A DNA stretch of 64,000 nt from Burkholderiaceae bacterium (GCA_023954135.1 JAMLIN010000008.1:1-64000), one strand, 5' to 3'; positions 54,489 through 63,596 are shown, counted from the stretch's first letter. Notes: a model not told the origin generated them from the letters alone. Made by a program: numbers and translations.

Positions 54489-54662
54489 TTCCGTCCCGGG
54501 ACGAACCCCATTTGAGTGCATCTTCGCGAAACGACGCCATCCGGCGCCGCCCGCACATTCGTTCTCCTCGAATCTCCTGGCTCACGGCCCGTCGGGCAGT
54601 GCGTCGTCGCGCGTCTGGGCGCGCTCGTCATCGACGGATCACCGTTACCGGCACCGCGAGGT

Positions 54663-55571
54663 TCAGTATTCGTTGAACGTGGCGCCGAGGATCGCGATAC
54701 CGGAGTTGCCGAGAATGCCGGCCAGCTGCGCGATGTCCTTCGACCGGGTGATGCCCTTGCGCCCCACGATCACCGCCGCCCGGGCGCGCTGCGCCACGAC
54801 CTGGGCGTCGGAGGCCTGCTGGGCCGATGGCGTGTCGATGAGGATGACGTCGTAGCGGCTGGTCAGCTCGTTGAGGAACTGCGCGAACTCGGGCCGGCCC
54901 AGCAGCTCCTGGGGGTTGGGCGGCAGGGGCCCCGAAGGCAGCACCGACAGGTTCGGCAGCCCCTGGATGGAGATGATCTCGTCGTAGCCGGCACGCCCGC
55001 TGAGGATGCCCGACAGGCCGAGCCGGTTGGCCAGCCCGAAGATCTGGTGCTGGGTCGCGTTGCGCATGTCGGCATCGATCACCAGGGTGCGCTCACCGAG
55101 CTGGGAGAACGAGGCTCCGAGATTGGCGGTGATGAAGCTCTTGCCGTCGCCGCGATCGACGCTGGTCACGGCCAGGCAGGATTGCGCCGGCGTGCCGTCG
55201 AACCAGCGCAGCGTCAGCTGGCTTCGCAAGGTGCGGATCGCCTCGGCAAACGGGGTGACCGGATTGAAGGCCTCGATGAACTCGTCGGACAGCTTCGAGT
55301 TCTGCACGTGCAGGGTCGTCGCATAGCCGAACTGGCGGGCCAGGGCCTCCTGGACATGCTCGCTGGTGGCGAACTTCAGGCGGATCGCGATCTCGCCGAA
55401 GCGCCCGCCGTTGGTGCGCTGGATGTCGAGCACCCGCTCGACCTGATCGACGGTCATGACACCGCGTTCGACCAGCATCTCGCCGATCTTCGCCGTCCGG
55501 TTCGGGGCGATCGTCGGCTCTGCCGGCACCTGGGGCGCATAGTGGGAAGGCATCGAGGTAACGTTGCTCAC
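54663..55571 (-). CDS. epsG: EpsG-like chain-length regulator ATPase / tyrosine kinase
   Basis: A 302-residue P-loop protein. Residues 28-85 resemble the GspE/MshE N-terminal domain (IGEMLVERGVMTVDQVERVL), a hallmark of EpsG proteins in exosortase-B-type exopolysaccharide loci. The kinase part has Walker A VDRGDGKS (141-145 core), Walker A' VIDADMR and Walker B ILIDTPSAQQASDAQ. The tyrosine-rich tail usual in BY-kinases is missing; a single tyrosine ends the protein. It works with the EpsF-like membrane protein, 32 bases upstream in the transcript, to set chain length and export. Confidence 0.88.
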   Translation of the reverse strand: MSNVTSMPSHYAPQVPAEPTIAPNRTAKIGEMLVERGVMTVDQVERVLDIQRTNGGRFGEIAIRLKFATSEHVQEALARQFGYATTLHVQNSKLSDEFIEAFNPVTPFAEAIRTLRSQLTLRWFDGTPAQSCLAVTSVDRGDGKSFITANLGASFSQLGERTLVIDADMRNATQHQIFGLANRLGLSGILSGRAGYDEIISIQGLPNLSVLPSGPLPPNPQELLGRPEFAQFLNELTSRYDVILIDTPSAQQASDAQVVAQRARAAVIVGRKGITRSKDIAQLAGILGNSGIAILGATFNEY

Positions 55572-55603
55572 GGGGGCGTCCTTTTCCTGGAAGAGGCGCG
55601 GGC

Positions 55604-57019
55604 TCAGTGGCCGAGTCGCAGTGGCGGCGAGACGACCGGACCGGTCGCGCCGATCAGGCGCTGATGGCGGCGCGAACCGAGCGGCGGCAGGACCGCCAGC
55701 ACCGGCACGCCCGCCGCCTCGAGGAGATCCTCGGTATCGCGCAGCGGACGCTGAACACCTTCGACGGTGACCGCCGCGATGATGCCGAGCACCAGCCCGA
55801 AGAAGCTGCCGATCAGGAGGTTGAGCACCGGCTTGGGCCGCGAGGGCTCGCTGGGCACGGCTGCCGGCGTGACGATGGAGACGTTCGAGGTGTTGGCGCT
55901 GCTCTCGATCGTGGTCTGCGTGACGCGTTCGGACAGCAGGTCGAGCGCCCGTTGCGCCGACTCGACGTCGCGACGCAACAGGGCCAGCTGGTCACGCTTC
56001 TGACGCAGGTTGAGCACCTTCTGGCGCTGCGCCTCGAGCTCGCGCTGGACATCGGCCAGACGCTGCTGGTTGATGGTATCGGTCGAAGTGATCGAGCGCG
56101 TCATGCGGTCCATCTCGGAATTCAGACGGGAGCGCACGCTCTGCATCTCGGCCTGGACGGCGCGCAGTTCCGGATGGTTCGAGCCGAGCCGGGTCGAGAG
56201 CTCCTGATAACGGGCCTCGATCCGGCCAAGCTCCGCGCGCAGCCCCTGGATCTGCGGGCTGCCGACCACCTCGGCGATATCGCCACCGGCCGAGCGTACC
56301 GTCTGGGCGCGCGAGCGCGACTCGGCGACCGCCGCCTGCAGCGCCACCAGCTGCGAGGACAGTTCCTGCAGGCGCTGGGTCTCGAAGTCGGCCTGCTCGT
56401 CGGCGGTCACGATGCCGCTCTCCTTCTGGAACGCGGAAAGCCTGTCCTGGGCCGCGGAGAGCTGCTCGCGGTAGAGGGCGGCCTGGCGCTCGAAGGTGGA
56501 CGCATAGTTACGCGCCGGCTCGGTCTTCATCTCGAGGGTCGCGTCGACGAAGCCCTCGGCGAAGGCATTGACGACCTTGGCGGCCCAGACCGGATCCTTC
56601 GATTCGTACTGGAGATTGACGTAGGAACCTTCCCGCGCGGCCACGACGACGACGTCGCGCTTGAGCGACTGGCTGATCCAGGCGCGGATGTCGCCCAGGC
56701 CGCCGGTCTCTTCTTCCCAGGCGGCGACCACGCCAGGATCCTTGTCGATCCCGAGCTGGTCGATGACCCGGTTCGTGACGCGATCGCTCTTGAGCACCTC
56801 GACCTGGGTCGCGAGGAAACTGTTGACCGTGCCCGGCAGGTAGACCGTGCCGCCGAGCGCATCACGCGACGGGATGTCCACCACCAGGGCTGCGGTGGCC
56901 AGATAGCGCTTGGCCATGGTGAAGCTGACCGCGGCCGTCGTGCCCACCGTGATCAGGAAGACGAGCAGCACCAAGCCCCAGCGGGCTTTGATGACCTGGA
57001 GGAGCTGGCTCAGAATCAT
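55604..57019 (-). CDS. epsF: EpsF-like chain-length determinant protein (Wzz superfamily)
   Basis: A 471-residue inner-membrane protein. One helix near the start (WGLVLLVFLITVGTTAAVSF) and one near residue 415 (VLNLLIGSFFGLVLGIIAAV) frame a long periplasmic coiled-coil part (residues 160-380). The proline-rich segment just before the second helix (AVPSEPSRPKPVLN) is the Wzz signature. It controls polysaccharide length with EpsG. ATG 57019 is chosen, although the frame is open to 57124. A hairpin lies in the leader. It is the first gene of the minus-strand glycan set. Confidence 0.9.
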   Translation of the reverse strand: MILSQLLQVIKARWGLVLLVFLITVGTTAAVSFTMAKRYLATAALVVDIPSRDALGGTVYLPGTVNSFLATQVEVLKSDRVTNRVIDQLGIDKDPGVVAAWEEETGGLGDIRAWISQSLKRDVVVVAAREGSYVNLQYESKDPVWAAKVVNAFAEGFVDATLEMKTEPARNYASTFERQAALYREQLSAAQDRLSAFQKESGIVTADEQADFETQRLQELSSQLVALQAAVAESRSRAQTVRSAGGDIAEVVGSPQIQGLRAELGRIEARYQELSTRLGSNHPELRAVQAEMQSVRSRLNSEMDRMTRSITSTDTINQQRLADVQRELEAQRQKVLNLRQKRDQLALLRRDVESAQRALDLLSERVTQTTIESSANTSNVSIVTPAAVPSEPSRPKPVLNLLIGSFFGLVLGIIAAVTVEGVQRPLRDTEDLLEAAGVPVLAVLPPLGSRRHQRLIGATGPVVSPPLRLGH

Positions 57020-57046
57020 GAGGGCATACCCTTTTTGATCAGTCCG

Positions 57047-57065
57047 GGGCGGCAACAGGCCGCCC
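57047..57065. other. Hairpin in the epsF leader
   Basis: GGGCGGC (57047-57053) and GCCGCCC (57059-57065) form a 7-bp stem with an AACAG loop, 28 bases upstream of the epsF ATG. It could shape translation or transcription of the glycan genes, or be chance in GC-rich DNA. The rest of 57066-57270 holds an AT-rich patch (57180-57196) that may be the epsF promoter; no gene is evident. Confidence 0.35.
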
Positions 57066-57270
57066 GATTGTCGAATCTTCTGGTCGGCATTATCACCGCC
57101 GCCACCCCGCCCGAGCCGTGGCAAACCGCACAGGGGGTGCCGAAACCACGCACGATGGAAGCGAATACGGCTCCGACCGAAAAAATTCTATAGATATTGT
57201 CCTCGCTCATCATCGCAGGGCGATCAAGGCGCGCCGGTACCGGACGGACGGTCGCGGGATGGTGGCGGCC

Positions 57271-58026
57271 TCACTCGCTGGGTGCATCCGCCCGGCGACG
57301 ACGTGGCGCCCAGAAGCCGTACCAGGCCCAGAGGCCGGCGAAGAGCAGCGCAAAGGAATACCACTGCAAGGCGTAGGCCCGGTGACGGTCGACGCCGTCG
57401 CCCGGACGGACCCAGTCGCGCACCAGCCCGTCATCGATGTCGCTCGTCTGGCGCAGCACCCAGGGATAAACGGCGAGCCCGGACCAGGCGGCGTACTCGT
57501 CAGCCTCGAAACGCGGCCAGATCCGGTCGTCCGGGCCGTCCGGCACCCAGTCGCCCAGCCGGATCCCGGCGGGAATCCCGGGCTCCACCAGCCCTTCTAT
57601 CGTCCATGATCGCCCGCCTCCCGCCAGTTCGGGAAGACGTCGGCGGTTCCACGGGTCACTGGGTGCCCAGCCGCGCATGATCATGACGACCCGATCGCTG
57701 CCGGCGATCCGCATCGGCGCCACGACATGAAAGCCCGCGACACCATTATGAGCCCGATTGTCGATGAAGATCGTGTGATCGTCGTCGAAAACCCCTACAA
57801 CTCTCAGATTTCTGCCGATCAACCCATCACTGTTCCCGCTGCCGTCGCTGAGCTCGATGGGTCCGGCGGCGGCGGCCTGATCGCGCGCCGCCTGCATCGC
57901 GGCCTTTTCATCGGCGCGACGCAGCTGCCAGTTGCCGAGCGAGACGGTCATGATGATCATCGCGAGCGCAGCGGCACCGGCGACCAGACGGCGCATCACG
58001 GTTGCCTGTGCCCGGCTCCGCGGCAT
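57271..58026 (-). CDS. SURF1 family cytochrome oxidase assembly protein
   Basis: A 251-residue protein with one helix near the N-terminus (RRLVAGAAALAMIIMTVSLG, then NWQLRRADEK) and one at the C-terminus (YSFALLFAGLWAWYGFW). SURF1 proteins assist heme a insertion into oxidase subunit I. GNWQLRRADEK and the late HRAYALQWYSFA are conserved. ATG 57996 is a possible later start with a weak AGG site. It follows coxC by 144 bases. In other betaproteobacteria SURF1 is close to the SCO-like, COX15 and ctaB genes; here a 28-kb island separates them. Confidence 0.88.
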   Translation of the reverse strand: MPRSRAQATVMRRLVAGAAALAMIIMTVSLGNWQLRRADEKAAMQAARDQAAAAGPIELSDGSGNSDGLIGRNLRVVGVFDDDHTIFIDNRAHNGVAGFHVVAPMRIAGSDRVVMIMRGWAPSDPWNRRRLPELAGGGRSWTIEGLVEPGIPAGIRLGDWVPDGPDDRIWPRFEADEYAAWSGLAVYPWVLRQTSDIDDGLVRDWVRPGDGVDRHRAYALQWYSFALLFAGLWAWYGFWAPRRRRADAPSE

Positions 58027-58107
58027 GTGCCGCGCCCGGCAAGGCACCCGGCGGAACGGGCATCGGGAACGAAGGGGGGGCCTCCTGTACAGGGGGCGCA
58101 AGCAAAA

Positions 58108-58160
58108 CGGCCGGGCAAATACCCGGCCGCTCGTCCTCGCGGGCCGCCGCGGCGGCCCGC
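58108..58160. terminator. Two GC-rich hairpins between coxC and SURF1
   Basis: CGGCCGGG (58108-58115) pairs with CCCGGCCG (58122-58129) across a CAAATA loop; further on GCGGGCCGCC (58139-58148) pairs with GGCGGCCCGC (58151-58160). Both lie in the 144-base gap between coxC and SURF1 on the minus strand. They may be terminators or processing sites that lower SURF1 relative to coxC. No T-run is seen. Confidence 0.45.
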
Positions 58161-58170
58161 CCTGGGATGC

Positions 58171-59052
58171 TCAGAGCCAGTAGACGACAACGTACAGGCC
58201 GAGCCAGACCACGTCGACGAAGTGCCAGTACCACGCGGCCGCTTCGAAGGCGAAATGATTGTCCGCACTGAAATGACCCTTCAGCAACCGGAACAGGATC
58301 ACCGACAGCATGATCGCTCCGACCGTGACATGGAAACCGTGGAAACCGGTAAGCATGAAGAAGGTCGAGCCGAAGATGCCCGAGCTCAGCTTGAGGTTCA
58401 GGTCACGATAGGCATGAACGTATTCGTAGGCCTGGAACCCGAGGAAGATGAAGCCCAGCAGCACGGTGACGAGCAGCCAGAATGCCGTCGGTCCGCGCCG
58501 GTTGTCCTTCAGGGCATGGTGGGCGATGGTCAGCGTGATGCCGGAGGTCAGCAGCAGCGCCGTGTTGATCGTCGGAATCGGCCACGGACCGATCGTCTGG
58601 AAGGGTTCGTGCACTTCCGCCGGGCCTGTGTGCGGCCAGACCGCCGTGAAATCGGGCCACAGCAGGATGCGATGGTCGAGGTCGCCCAGCCAGGGCATCG
58701 CCAGCGCGCGCGCATAGAACAACGCCCCGAAGAAGGCGGCGAAGAACATCACCTCCGAGAAGATGAACCAGCTCATCGACCAGCGGAAGGAGGCGTCGAC
58801 CCGCCTGCTGTACAGGCCGGCCTCGGATTCCCGGGCAACCTGGGTGAACCAGCCGATGAACATGTACAACAGGATCGCCAGGAAGATCGCGAACAGGTAC
58901 GGGCCCCAGGGCGCTCCGTTGAACCAGCTCGCCAGACCGAGGCCGAAGAACGTCATCGCGATCGCGCCGACCATGGGCCACTTCGATGGCTCCGGCACGA
59001 AATAGTACGGAGCCGTCCCCGTCGCTTCGTGCCCGCCTGCACCTGAACTCAT
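58171..59052 (-). CDS. coxC: Cytochrome c oxidase subunit III
   Basis: A 293-residue subunit III with seven transmembrane helices. Family marks include RVDASFRWSMSWFIFSEVMF, FFAAFFGALFYARAL, and late TGFHGFHVTVGAIMLSVILF with EAAAWYWHFVDVVWLGLYVV at the C-terminus. It stabilises the catalytic core and its proton uptake. The N-terminus is extended by a histidine-containing linker (SSGAGGHEATGTAPYYFVPE), as in other aa3-type enzymes. It lies 34 bases behind DUF2970. Confidence 0.97.
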   Translation of the reverse strand: MSSGAGGHEATGTAPYYFVPEPSKWPMVGAIAMTFFGLGLASWFNGAPWGPYLFAIFLAILLYMFIGWFTQVARESEAGLYSRRVDASFRWSMSWFIFSEVMFFAAFFGALFYARALAMPWLGDLDHRILLWPDFTAVWPHTGPAEVHEPFQTIGPWPIPTINTALLLTSGITLTIAHHALKDNRRGPTAFWLLVTVLLGFIFLGFQAYEYVHAYRDLNLKLSSGIFGSTFFMLTGFHGFHVTVGAIMLSVILFRLLKGHFSADNHFAFEAAAWYWHFVDVVWLGLYVVVYWL

Positions 59053-59086
59053 GCTGTATCCCCCAAAACCTGTTTTCGACGGTTAC

Positions 59087-59305
59087 TCAGGTGACCGAAG
59101 CAATCACCAGAATCAAGATCATCACGAACAAGAAGGCGCCGAGCAGCCCGGCCGCGATGACATGCTGCGGCTTGAGCCGCGCCACATCGCGCTCGTGGCC
59201 GCTACGCCCGCGCACTCCGAAGAATGCCCAGCCGATCGATTTCATCGTGCCGAGGAAGCCCACCGGATCGTCCTTGTGCCCGTCCCTGTCCGCCATCGCG
59301 CTCAT
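59087..59305 (-). CDS. DUF2970 family small membrane protein
   Basis: A 72-residue protein: a hydrophilic start, the conserved FLGTMKSIGWAFFGVRGRSG, and one C-terminal helix (VIAAGLLGAFLFVMILILVI). DUF2970 proteins occur between ctaG and coxC in betaproteobacteria; the function is unknown and an oxidase assembly role is inferred from place. The start at 59305 overlaps the ctaG stop as ATGA, which favours it over ATG 59296. Confidence 0.9.
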   Translation of the reverse strand: MSAMADRDGHKDDPVGFLGTMKSIGWAFFGVRGRSGHERDVARLKPQHVIAAGLLGAFLFVMILILVIASVT

Positions 59306-59919
59306 CCGCGAACCTGCTCCGCGGACGGCGTCGCGGCGGCGCCCGCGTTGCCGGTGCCGCCGACGCCCTCGACCTCGAAGAAGGTGTAGGACAGGGTAAT
59401 CGTGTTGACGTCCTTCGGCAGCGCCGGATCGACGACGAAGACCACCGGGAAGCGGCGGACTTCGCCGGGCGCCATGGTCTGCTGCTCGAAGCAGAAGCAC
59501 TCGACCTTGCGGAAGTAGCGCCCGGAAACCTGCGGCGCGTAGCTCGGGATCGCCTGGCCGGCGGTCTTCTCGGCCCGGGTGTTGACGAGCTCGTACTCGA
59601 TGGTCGTCAGCTCGCCCGGGCGCACCTCCATCGAGCGGCGCACCGGCCGGAAACGCAACGCGCCGCGGTCATTGGTATCGAACTCGATGACCACCGAGCG
59701 GCTGGTGTCGACCTGCGTGTTGCGGGCGAACCGGGCCGCCGATTCGTCCTTCTTGGTGAGCAGGTTGATCCCGGTGATCTCGCAGAAGACGTCGTAGAGG
59801 GGGATCAGGGCGAAGCCGAAGCCGAACATGGCGACGGCCACCACCAGCAGCCGCCACATCGAGCGGATGTTGGCACGGCCGGGCGCGGATCTGGCGGGCT
59901 GCTTGCCGGTATCGCTCAT
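59302..59919 (-). CDS. ctaG: Cytochrome c oxidase assembly protein CtaG/Cox11
   Basis: A 205-residue protein with one N-terminal helix (LVVAVAMFGFGFALIPLYDV) followed by FCEITGINL and a periplasmic Ig-like domain. VECFCFEQQ holds the CxC copper ligands (CFCFEQQ motif of Cox11), and FPVVFVVDP lies downstream. It inserts copper into the CuB centre of subunit I. It sits between the small assembly protein and DUF2970 in the standard order. Confidence 0.96.
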   Translation of the reverse strand: MSDTGKQPARSAPGRANIRSMWRLLVVAVAMFGFGFALIPLYDVFCEITGINLLTKKDESAARFARNTQVDTSRSVVIEFDTNDRGALRFRPVRRSMEVRPGELTTIEYELVNTRAEKTAGQAIPSYAPQVSGRYFRKVECFCFEQQTMAPGEVRRFPVVFVVDPALPKDVNTITLSYTFFEVEGVGGTGNAGAAATPSAEQVRG

Positions 59920-59926
59920 GGTCGCC

Positions 59927-60061
59927 TCAGCCGAACAGGGCCTGCTTGACGAGGAACCCGATGAACACCGCGAGCGCGATCGAAGCCAGCACCAGTCCGG
60001 TGCGGATGTTCTTCGAGCGTTGCTGCCTGGGATCGACCATCGGGATGGGTTCCGTCGTCAT
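59927..60061 (-). CDS. Cytochrome oxidase small assembly protein
   Basis: A 44-residue membrane protein: a polar start with PRQQRSKNIRTGL followed by one helix (VLASIALAVFIGFLVKQALF). Such small proteins are placed between coxA and ctaG in betaproteobacteria and annotated as oxidase small assembly proteins. It starts 20 bases after coxA and ends 7 bases before ctaG. Function is inferred from family and position. Confidence 0.85.
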   Translation of the reverse strand: MTTEPIPMVDPRQQRSKNIRTGLVLASIALAVFIGFLVKQALFG

Positions 60062-60081
60062 GGCTCCTGCCGCGGCCGCCT

Positions 60082-61671
60082 TCAGCGGACCTGCGGCGGC
60101 GTCTCGAAGGTATGGTGAGGCGCCGGGCTGGGCACAGTCCATTCGAGCCCGTTCGGATTCTCCCAGACCTCCGCGCTCACCGGCGCGCCCTGGCGACGCA
60201 CGCACTTGATCACGCAGTACACGAACAGCAGCTGCGACAGCCCGAAGCCGAACGAGCCGAGCGAGGACAGCATGTTGAAGTCGGCGAACTGCAGCGCGTA
60301 GTCCGCGTAGCGACGGGGCATGCCCGCCAGCCCGAGGAAATGCTGCGGGAAGAAGGTGATGTTGAAGGTGATCATCGAGAGCCAGAAGTGCCATTTGGCA
60401 ACCCGCTCGTCGTACATCACGCCGGTCCACTTCGGAATCCAGTAGTAGGTTCCGCCGAACAGGGCGAACAGGGCACCGGCAACCATCGTGTAGTGGAAAT
60501 GGGCCACCACGTAGTAGGTGTCGTGCAGCTGGGTATCGACCGGCGCCACCGCCAGAACGACGCCGGTCAGGCCGCCGACGGTGAACACGAAGATGAAGCC
60601 CGCCGCGAAGAGCATCGGCGTCTCGAAGGTCATGGAACCGCGCCACATGGTCGCGACCCAGTTGAAGATCTTCACGCCGGTGGGCACCGCGATCAGCATC
60701 GTGGCGTACATGAAGAACAGCTGCCCGGTCACCGGCATGCCGACGGTGAACATGTGGTGGGCCCAGACCAGGAACGACAGGATCGCGATCGAGGCCGTCG
60801 CATAGACCATCGAGCTGTAGCCGAACAGCCGCTTGCGGGCGAACGTCGGAATGATCTCCGAGACGACGCCGAAAGCGGGCAGGATGATGATGTAGACCTC
60901 GGGATGGCCGAAGAACCAGAAGATGTGCTGGTACATGACCGGATCGCCGCCGCCGGCCGCATTGAAGAACGCGGTGCCGAAATGACGATCGGTGAGGAGC
61001 ATCGTGATCGCCCCCGCGAGGACCGGCATCACGGCCACGAGCAGGTAGGCGGTGATCAGCCAGGTCCAGCAGAACATCGGCATCTTCATCAGCGTCATCC
61101 CCGGCGCGCGCATGTTGAGCACCGTGACGATGATGTTGATCGAGCCCATGATCGAGCTCGCGCCCATGATGTGCAGCGCGAAGATGCCGAGATCCATCCC
61201 CGGCCCCATCTGGGTCGAGAGCGGCGCGTACACGGTCCAGCCGGCCGCCGGCGCGCCACCCGGAACGAAGTAGGAGACGACGAGCAGGACAGCGGCCGCC
61301 GGTAGCAGCCAGAAGCTGAGATTGTTCATCCGCGCGAACGCCATGTCCGAGGCGCCGATCTGCAGCGGAATCATCCAGTTCGCGAAGCCGACCCAGGCCG
61401 GCATGATCGCGCCGAACACCATGATCAGCCCGTGCATGGTGGTCAGCTGGTTGAAGAACTCCGGGTTGACGATCTGCAGTCCCGGCTGGAACAGCTCCGC
61501 GCGCAGGAGCATCGCGTTGGCGCCACCCACGAAGAACATGATCAGCGAGAACGTCAGGTACATCGTGCCGATGTCCTTGTGGTTCGTCGCGTAGACCCAG
61601 CGCCGCCAGCCCGCCGGGGCATGGTGATGGTCGTCGTGCGCGTGATCGTGGGGGTCCAGTACGGCGCTCAT
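60082..61671 (-). CDS. coxA: Cytochrome c oxidase subunit I
   Basis: A 529-residue heme-copper oxidase subunit I with twelve helices. The N-terminus is His/Asp-rich ([16 protein letters not shown]). Core motifs are visible: [40 protein letters not shown] (CuB histidine and cross-linked tyrosine), [11 protein letters not shown] (CuB histidines) and [20 protein letters not shown] (heme a3 and a ligands). It is the proton-pumping catalytic subunit of an aa3/caa3 oxidase. It lies 46 bases behind coxB. Confidence 0.98.
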   Translation of the reverse strand: MSAVLDPHDHAHDDHHHAPAGWRRWVYATNHKDIGTMYLTFSLIMFFVGGANAMLLRAELFQPGLQIVNPEFFNQLTTMHGLIMVFGAIMPAWVGFANWMIPLQIGASDMAFARMNNLSFWLLPAAAVLLVVSYFVPGGAPAAGWTVYAPLSTQMGPGMDLGIFALHIMGASSIMGSINIIVTVLNMRAPGMTLMKMPMFCWTWLITAYLLVAVMPVLAGAITMLLTDRHFGTAFFNAAGGGDPVMYQHIFWFFGHPEVYIIILPAFGVVSEIIPTFARKRLFGYSSMVYATASIAILSFLVWAHHMFTVGMPVTGQLFFMYATMLIAVPTGVKIFNWVATMWRGSMTFETPMLFAAGFIFVFTVGGLTGVVLAVAPVDTQLHDTYYVVAHFHYTMVAGALFALFGGTYYWIPKWTGVMYDERVAKWHFWLSMITFNITFFPQHFLGLAGMPRRYADYALQFADFNMLSSLGSFGFGLSQLLFVYCVIKCVRRQGAPVSAEVWENPNGLEWTVPSPAPHHTFETPPQVR

Positions 61672-61717
61672 TTCATGACTCCTGCTTCGGTTCCGTCTTC
61701 CGTGTCTCGAATGGCGC

Positions 61718-62893
61718 TCAGCGCGCCGCCGTCAGGGTGCTCGGCTGCACCACGCCGTCCGGGGAGTGATTGCTCCAGGCATGGCGCGTATAGGTGATCA
61801 CCGCCGCGAGCTCGACATCGGAAAGCTGCGCGAACGAGGCCATGGCGGTGCCCGGCCTGCCCTTGAGGAGGATTTCGATCTGCCCCGCGGTCTCGCCGTT
61901 GACGACGGGGGAGCCGTCGAGCGCCGGGAACGTGCCCGGCACGCCCTGGCCATTGGCCTGGTGGCAGGCGACGCAGTTCGCCGCGTAGACCTTCTCGCCC
62001 CGGGCAACGAGTTCCGCCTCGGTCCATTCCTTGGTCGGATCGTCGGCGAGCGCGGCGATTTCCTTCTGTCTCTCGGACACCCAGGCACTGTAGTCCTCGG
62101 CACTCACGACGTCGACCACGATCGGCATGAACGCATGGTCTTTGCCGCAGAGCTCGGCGCAATAGCCGTGGTAGCGCCCGACCTTCTCGGCACGGAACCA
62201 GGCGTCGCGCACGAAGCCCGGGACGGCGTCCTGCTTGACCCCGAAGGCCGGCACCATCCAGGCGTGGATGACGTCCTGGGCGGTGGTGACGACGCGGACC
62301 TTCTGGTTGACCGGCACGACCAGCGGATTGTCGACCTCGGAGAGGTAGTGGCTGGTCTTCTCCGCCCGGCCCTCGATCTGGTCACGCGGAGTCGCCAGCG
62401 TCGAGAAGAAGCTGATGCCCTCGCCTTCGCCGTTGACGTACTCGTAGCCCCATTTCCACTGGTAGCCCACCGCCTTGACGGTGAGGTCGGCATGGCTGGT
62501 GTCCTTCTGGGCGATGACTTCGCTGGTGGCGACCGCCCCCAGCCCGACCACGATGATGAACGGAACGATCGTCCAGGCGATCTCGACGGTGGTGCTCTCG
62601 TGGAAGGTCGCCGCCTTGTGACCCTTGGACTTGCGGTGGGCGTAGACCGAGTAGAACATCACGCCGAACACCAGCACGAAGATCACCACGCAGACCCACA
62701 TCAGCATGTTGTGCAACCACATCTGGCCCTCGGCGATCCGGGTGACCGGGTCGTGGAGGTTGATCTGGTTCACTTTCGGGCCGCCGGGCATGTCCTGGAC
62801 GGTGGCCAGCGCCGGCATGCTGAACGACGCCACCAGAAGGGCGCTGGCCAACCGGGAGCGCGAAAGCGAGGCTGCGAGTTTGGTGAGGTTCAT
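61718..62893 (-). CDS. coxB: Cytochrome c oxidase subunit II with fused cytochrome c (caa3 type)
   Basis: A 391-residue subunit II. A signal peptide and two helices come first ([56 protein letters not shown]). The CuA domain has [27 protein letters not shown] and [16 protein letters not shown]. The C-terminal 100 residues are a cytochrome c domain with the heme site CVACH and a possible axial methionine in [12 protein letters not shown]. The fusion marks a caa3-type enzyme that can take electrons directly. ATG 62893 is preferred over 62917. Confidence 0.97.
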   Translation of the reverse strand: MNLTKLAASLSRSRLASALLVASFSMPALATVQDMPGGPKVNQINLHDPVTRIAEGQMWLHNMLMWVCVVIFVLVFGVMFYSVYAHRKSKGHKAATFHESTTVEIAWTIVPFIIVVGLGAVATSEVIAQKDTSHADLTVKAVGYQWKWGYEYVNGEGEGISFFSTLATPRDQIEGRAEKTSHYLSEVDNPLVVPVNQKVRVVTTAQDVIHAWMVPAFGVKQDAVPGFVRDAWFRAEKVGRYHGYCAELCGKDHAFMPIVVDVVSAEDYSAWVSERQKEIAALADDPTKEWTEAELVARGEKVYAANCVACHQANGQGVPGTFPALDGSPVVNGETAGQIEILLKGRPGTAMASFAQLSDVELAAVITYTRHAWSNHSPDGVVQPSTLTAAR

Positions 62894-62909
62894 GGTCGTC
62901 ACGGTCTCT

Positions 62910-63452
62910 TCATACACCCTGTCGGCAATGCCGCCGCTCCTGCGTCAGCACGCTACGTAATTCGTGGGCGAGCATACCGCGTCGCTCCCCCGGCACATAC
63001 CTTCCGACTTCGATCGTCGATCCCCCGACGACGAGCCGCACCAGATCTTCCCGTCGACCACCGTAGTCGACCCGCACCCATTTCGCGATGCGCTCGATCC
63101 TCGAGACCCGCATCCCGCACGTCCACTCGACGACCAGCCGATCACCGGCCGCCACGATGCGTTCGCGGTCGGCCGCATGACGGCTGTAGACCAGGAAACT
63201 CGCCGCGAGGGCAAGCGTCTCGACGCCCGCGAACGGCAGCACCATCCAGTAACCACAGCTCGCGAACACGGCTCCGATCAGGAGCGTCACGGCCACCAGT
63301 GCGGCGATACAGGCACCGAGCTGTCGCGGGGCGAGCGCGCAGTTGCGGGTCAGGACCCACTGGCGGATTTCCTCGCCCGGGCCGCCGATCCGGTCGAAAC
63401 GCCATCGATACTGCGTGCTCGGTCCGGCCGCCGGGCATTGTGCCGCCGACAT
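62910..63452 (-). CDS. DUF2244 family membrane protein
   Basis: A 180-residue protein. RNCALAPRQLGACIAALVAV is the DUF2244 signature, followed by two helices (CIAALVAVTLLIGAVFASCG; VLPFAGVETLALAASFLVYS), a polar domain (RVSRIERIAKWVRVDYG) and GRYVPGERRGMLAHELRSVL at the end. The family is common ahead of coxB in betaproteobacteria; its role is unknown. ATG 63452 is chosen because the likely promoter -10 lies at 63484-63489, upstream of it and downstream of the alternative ATG 63494. coxB follows after 16 bases. Confidence 0.88.
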   Translation of the reverse strand: MSAAQCPAAGPSTQYRWRFDRIGGPGEEIRQWVLTRNCALAPRQLGACIAALVAVTLLIGAVFASCGYWMVLPFAGVETLALAASFLVYSRHAADRERIVAAGDRLVVEWTCGMRVSRIERIAKWVRVDYGGRREDLVRLVVGGSTIEVGRYVPGERRGMLAHELRSVLTQERRHCRQGV

Positions 63453-63483
63453 TTCACGTCTGGTAACAAATCTCGAGAACGGG

Positions 63484-63513
63484 ATTATAGGCATAGGGGC
63501 GGAAACGTTCCAA
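63484..63513 (-). promoter_or_regulatory. Candidate promoter of the DUF2244-cox operon
   Basis: On the minus strand TTGGAA (63513-63508), 18 bases, and a perfect TATAAT (63489-63484) form a vegetative-type promoter. Transcription would start near 63476, giving a leader of about 24 bases to the DUF2244 ATG. It is the only clear TATAAT noticed in front of a gene in this window. Confidence 0.6.
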
Positions 63514-63596
63514 GCGAGCCCATGTCGCCGATGCAACCCTGGCCCTGCCATCGGGCAACGCCCTGGCCCCGTCGCGGCAGGCCCGGACGCCCCCGA

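Noticed and set aside
57016-57213. 65-codon minus-strand frame upstream of epsF with a CxxCH motif
   Set aside because: It overlaps the epsF start, has no signal peptide with a sensible cleavage site and no family likeness; the single CxxCH is probably chance.
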